Source of the DNA: UBA2287 sp964479665
GTDB taxonomy: Bacteria; Bacteroidota; Bacteroidia; Bacteroidales; Tenuifilaceae
Assembly: GCA_964479665.1 (NCBI GenBank)
Contig: CAYZNN010000017.1
Coordinates: 11,434 to 75,433, forward strand
DNA: 64,000 nucleotides
Reading direction: 5' to 3'
The position numbers and the translations under genes are program-made. The notes beneath the pieces are model-generated. The model was given only the letters and a program-made list of their open reading frames with translations. It did no database searches and was not told where the DNA came from. Shown here in pieces: positions 63,272-64,000 of this stretch; position 1 is the stretch's first letter, and each line of letters begins with the position of its first letter.

Positions 63272-63374
63272 ATTATGTTTAGTTAAAGGTTTTATTTTTA
63301 AAGGCCTTAAAATTAAAAACTTCATTTATTCTTTTGCAAACAAAAACTTAATTTATAACAATTTTAAATAAGTT

Positions 63375-63830
63375 TCAGTTGCCAATTCTTCGCATTTTAA
63401 AAAAATTAGTAATCATTCTTGAGGACTCATCCTCGAGAACTCCCTTCTCTACCTTGGTTTTCGGATGCAGGATGTTTTTGCCTAGAAGAGAGTAACCCCT
63501 TTTAGGATCCGAAGCCCCGTATACTACCCTATCCATTTGCGACCAAAATATTGCTCCTGCGCACATGCTGCATGGTTCGAGGGTTACGAATAGTGTACAT
63601 TGGTTCAGGTATTTACCCCCCAAATACGACGTTGCCGATGTTATTGCCTGCATTTCGGCATGTGCTGTGGGGTCGTTCAATGTTTCGGTAAGGTTGTGAG
63701 CTCGTGCAATAATTTGACCTTCGCAAACAACGATGGCTCCTACTGGCACTTCGTTCTTGCGAAGAGCCTTTTCAGCTTCCTTTATAGCTTCGGCCATAAA
63801 ACGCTCATCGGTTTTAGTAGTTGGTTCCAT
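63375..63830 (-). CDS. tadA: tRNA-specific adenosine deaminase TadA
   Basis: Zinc deaminase that converts A34 to inosine in the tRNA wobble position. The 151-residue product has HAE at 57-59 (H57 zinc ligand, E59 proton shuttle) and PCSMC with C87 and C90. VPVGAIVV and VYGASDPKRGY are TadA features; the C-terminal tail FFKMRR is also typical. Guanine deaminases share the zinc motif but differ in the C-terminal part. Confidence 0.94.
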   Translation of the reverse strand: MEPTTKTDERFMAEAIKEAEKALRKNEVPVGAIVVCEGQIIARAHNLTETLNDPTAHAEMQAITSATSYLGGKYLNQCTLFVTLEPCSMCAGAIFWSQMDRVVYGASDPKRGYSLLGKNILHPKTKVEKGVLEDESSRMITNFFKMRRIGN

Positions 63831-63858
63831 ATTAATGAGTAAGACGCAAAAGGGTTTT

Positions 63859-63866
63859 CAAAAATA
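63859..63866 (-). promoter_or_regulatory. Putative tadA promoter -7 element (TATTTTTG)
   Basis: Minus-strand TATTTTTG matches TAnnTTTG 28 bases before the tadA ATG. In the remaining 130 bases up to the right edge I see only AT-rich sequence without a gene. Confidence 0.45.
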
Positions 63867-64000
63867 GTGCCATTGGTTGGGGTTAAACTATTTGCCCTAA
63901 TACTAATTAATTACACATACATAACAATAGTTATTGTGTGTATATCTGGGGAATAACTTTTTAAACGATTCTCCCCATTAAATTGTCAATATTTTTGCTA

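Noticed and set aside
1..64000. Mobile elements, prophage, CRISPR arrays, integron sites
   Set aside because: No transposase, integrase or phage gene, no regularly spaced direct repeats and no terminal inverted repeats were seen; the inverted repeats found are terminator-type hairpins.

Overview
The window is a contiguous piece of a Bacteroidota chromosome, most like the anaerobic, type IX secretion (T9SS)-bearing Bacteroidales/Marinilabiliales group. The evidence is the gene content (SprA, DUF6175, a FecR with a DUF4974-like tail, a ResB/CcsA fusion, DnaE with the PHP-domain insertion seen in this phylum), the ruvA-sprA-gcvH order, and a recurrent promoter -7 element TAnnTTTG in front of many genes. 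There are no insertion sequences, prophage genes, CRISPR arrays or rRNA genes. About 55 protein genes and one tRNA-Ser(GGA) fill the window, and almost all can be assigned to a family.

Layout. 1-3.9 kb: 5' end of trxA and dnaE on the minus strand. 4.0-6.7 kb: an orphan FecR-type anti-sigma factor and two tandem paralogous lipoproteins. 6.7-9.8 kb: mqnC (futalosine menaquinone route), pdxA, ruvA. 9.8-17.2 kb: sprA, the giant T9SS outer-membrane translocon, then gcvH. 17.7-21.4 kb: minus-strand genes for an alpha/beta hydrolase, a GSCFA protein and a ZIP transporter in one tight operon, plus queG. 21.6-30.1 kb: an exported coiled-coil protein, leuS, a strongly diverged EPSP-synthase-like gene, a small membrane protein, dprA, tatD and ansA. 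30.1-32.7 kb: tRNA-Ser and an ExbB / membrane protein / ExbD / ExbD operon. 32.7-34.2 kb: alkaline phosphatase lipoprotein.

34.3-40.6 kb is the least explained part: six consecutive genes for exported proteins (a predicted outer-membrane barrel protein, three proteins with LPP20/FlgT-like alpha-beta domains, a DUF6175-like protein, and a protein with a CsgG/TolB-like start and helical repeats). They look like one envelope assembly.

40.6-47.3 kb (minus): a SiaC/DUF1987 protein, a PabC-like class IV aminotransferase with a membrane-anchored protein of unknown function, and a complete Na+-dependent methylmalonyl-CoA decarboxylase operon with methylmalonyl-CoA epimerase (succinate-to-propionate pathway). 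47.6-50.6 kb: tcdA and a RelA/SpoT homologue whose hydrolase motif is damaged. 50.6-55 kb: a ParA ATPase with a small overlapping partner, an exported protein, folD and ffh. 55-64 kb: a ResB-CcsA cytochrome c maturation fusion, a family 4-type glycosyltransferase, an RlmI-like methyltransferase, a U32 protein (RlhA/TrhP class), an exported TPR protein and tadA.

Together the genes suggest an anaerobic heterotroph that makes menaquinone by the futalosine pathway, excretes propionate with sodium pumping, matures c-type cytochromes by system II, and exports proteins through the T9SS. All functional calls rest on reading the protein sequences by eye; no database search was run.
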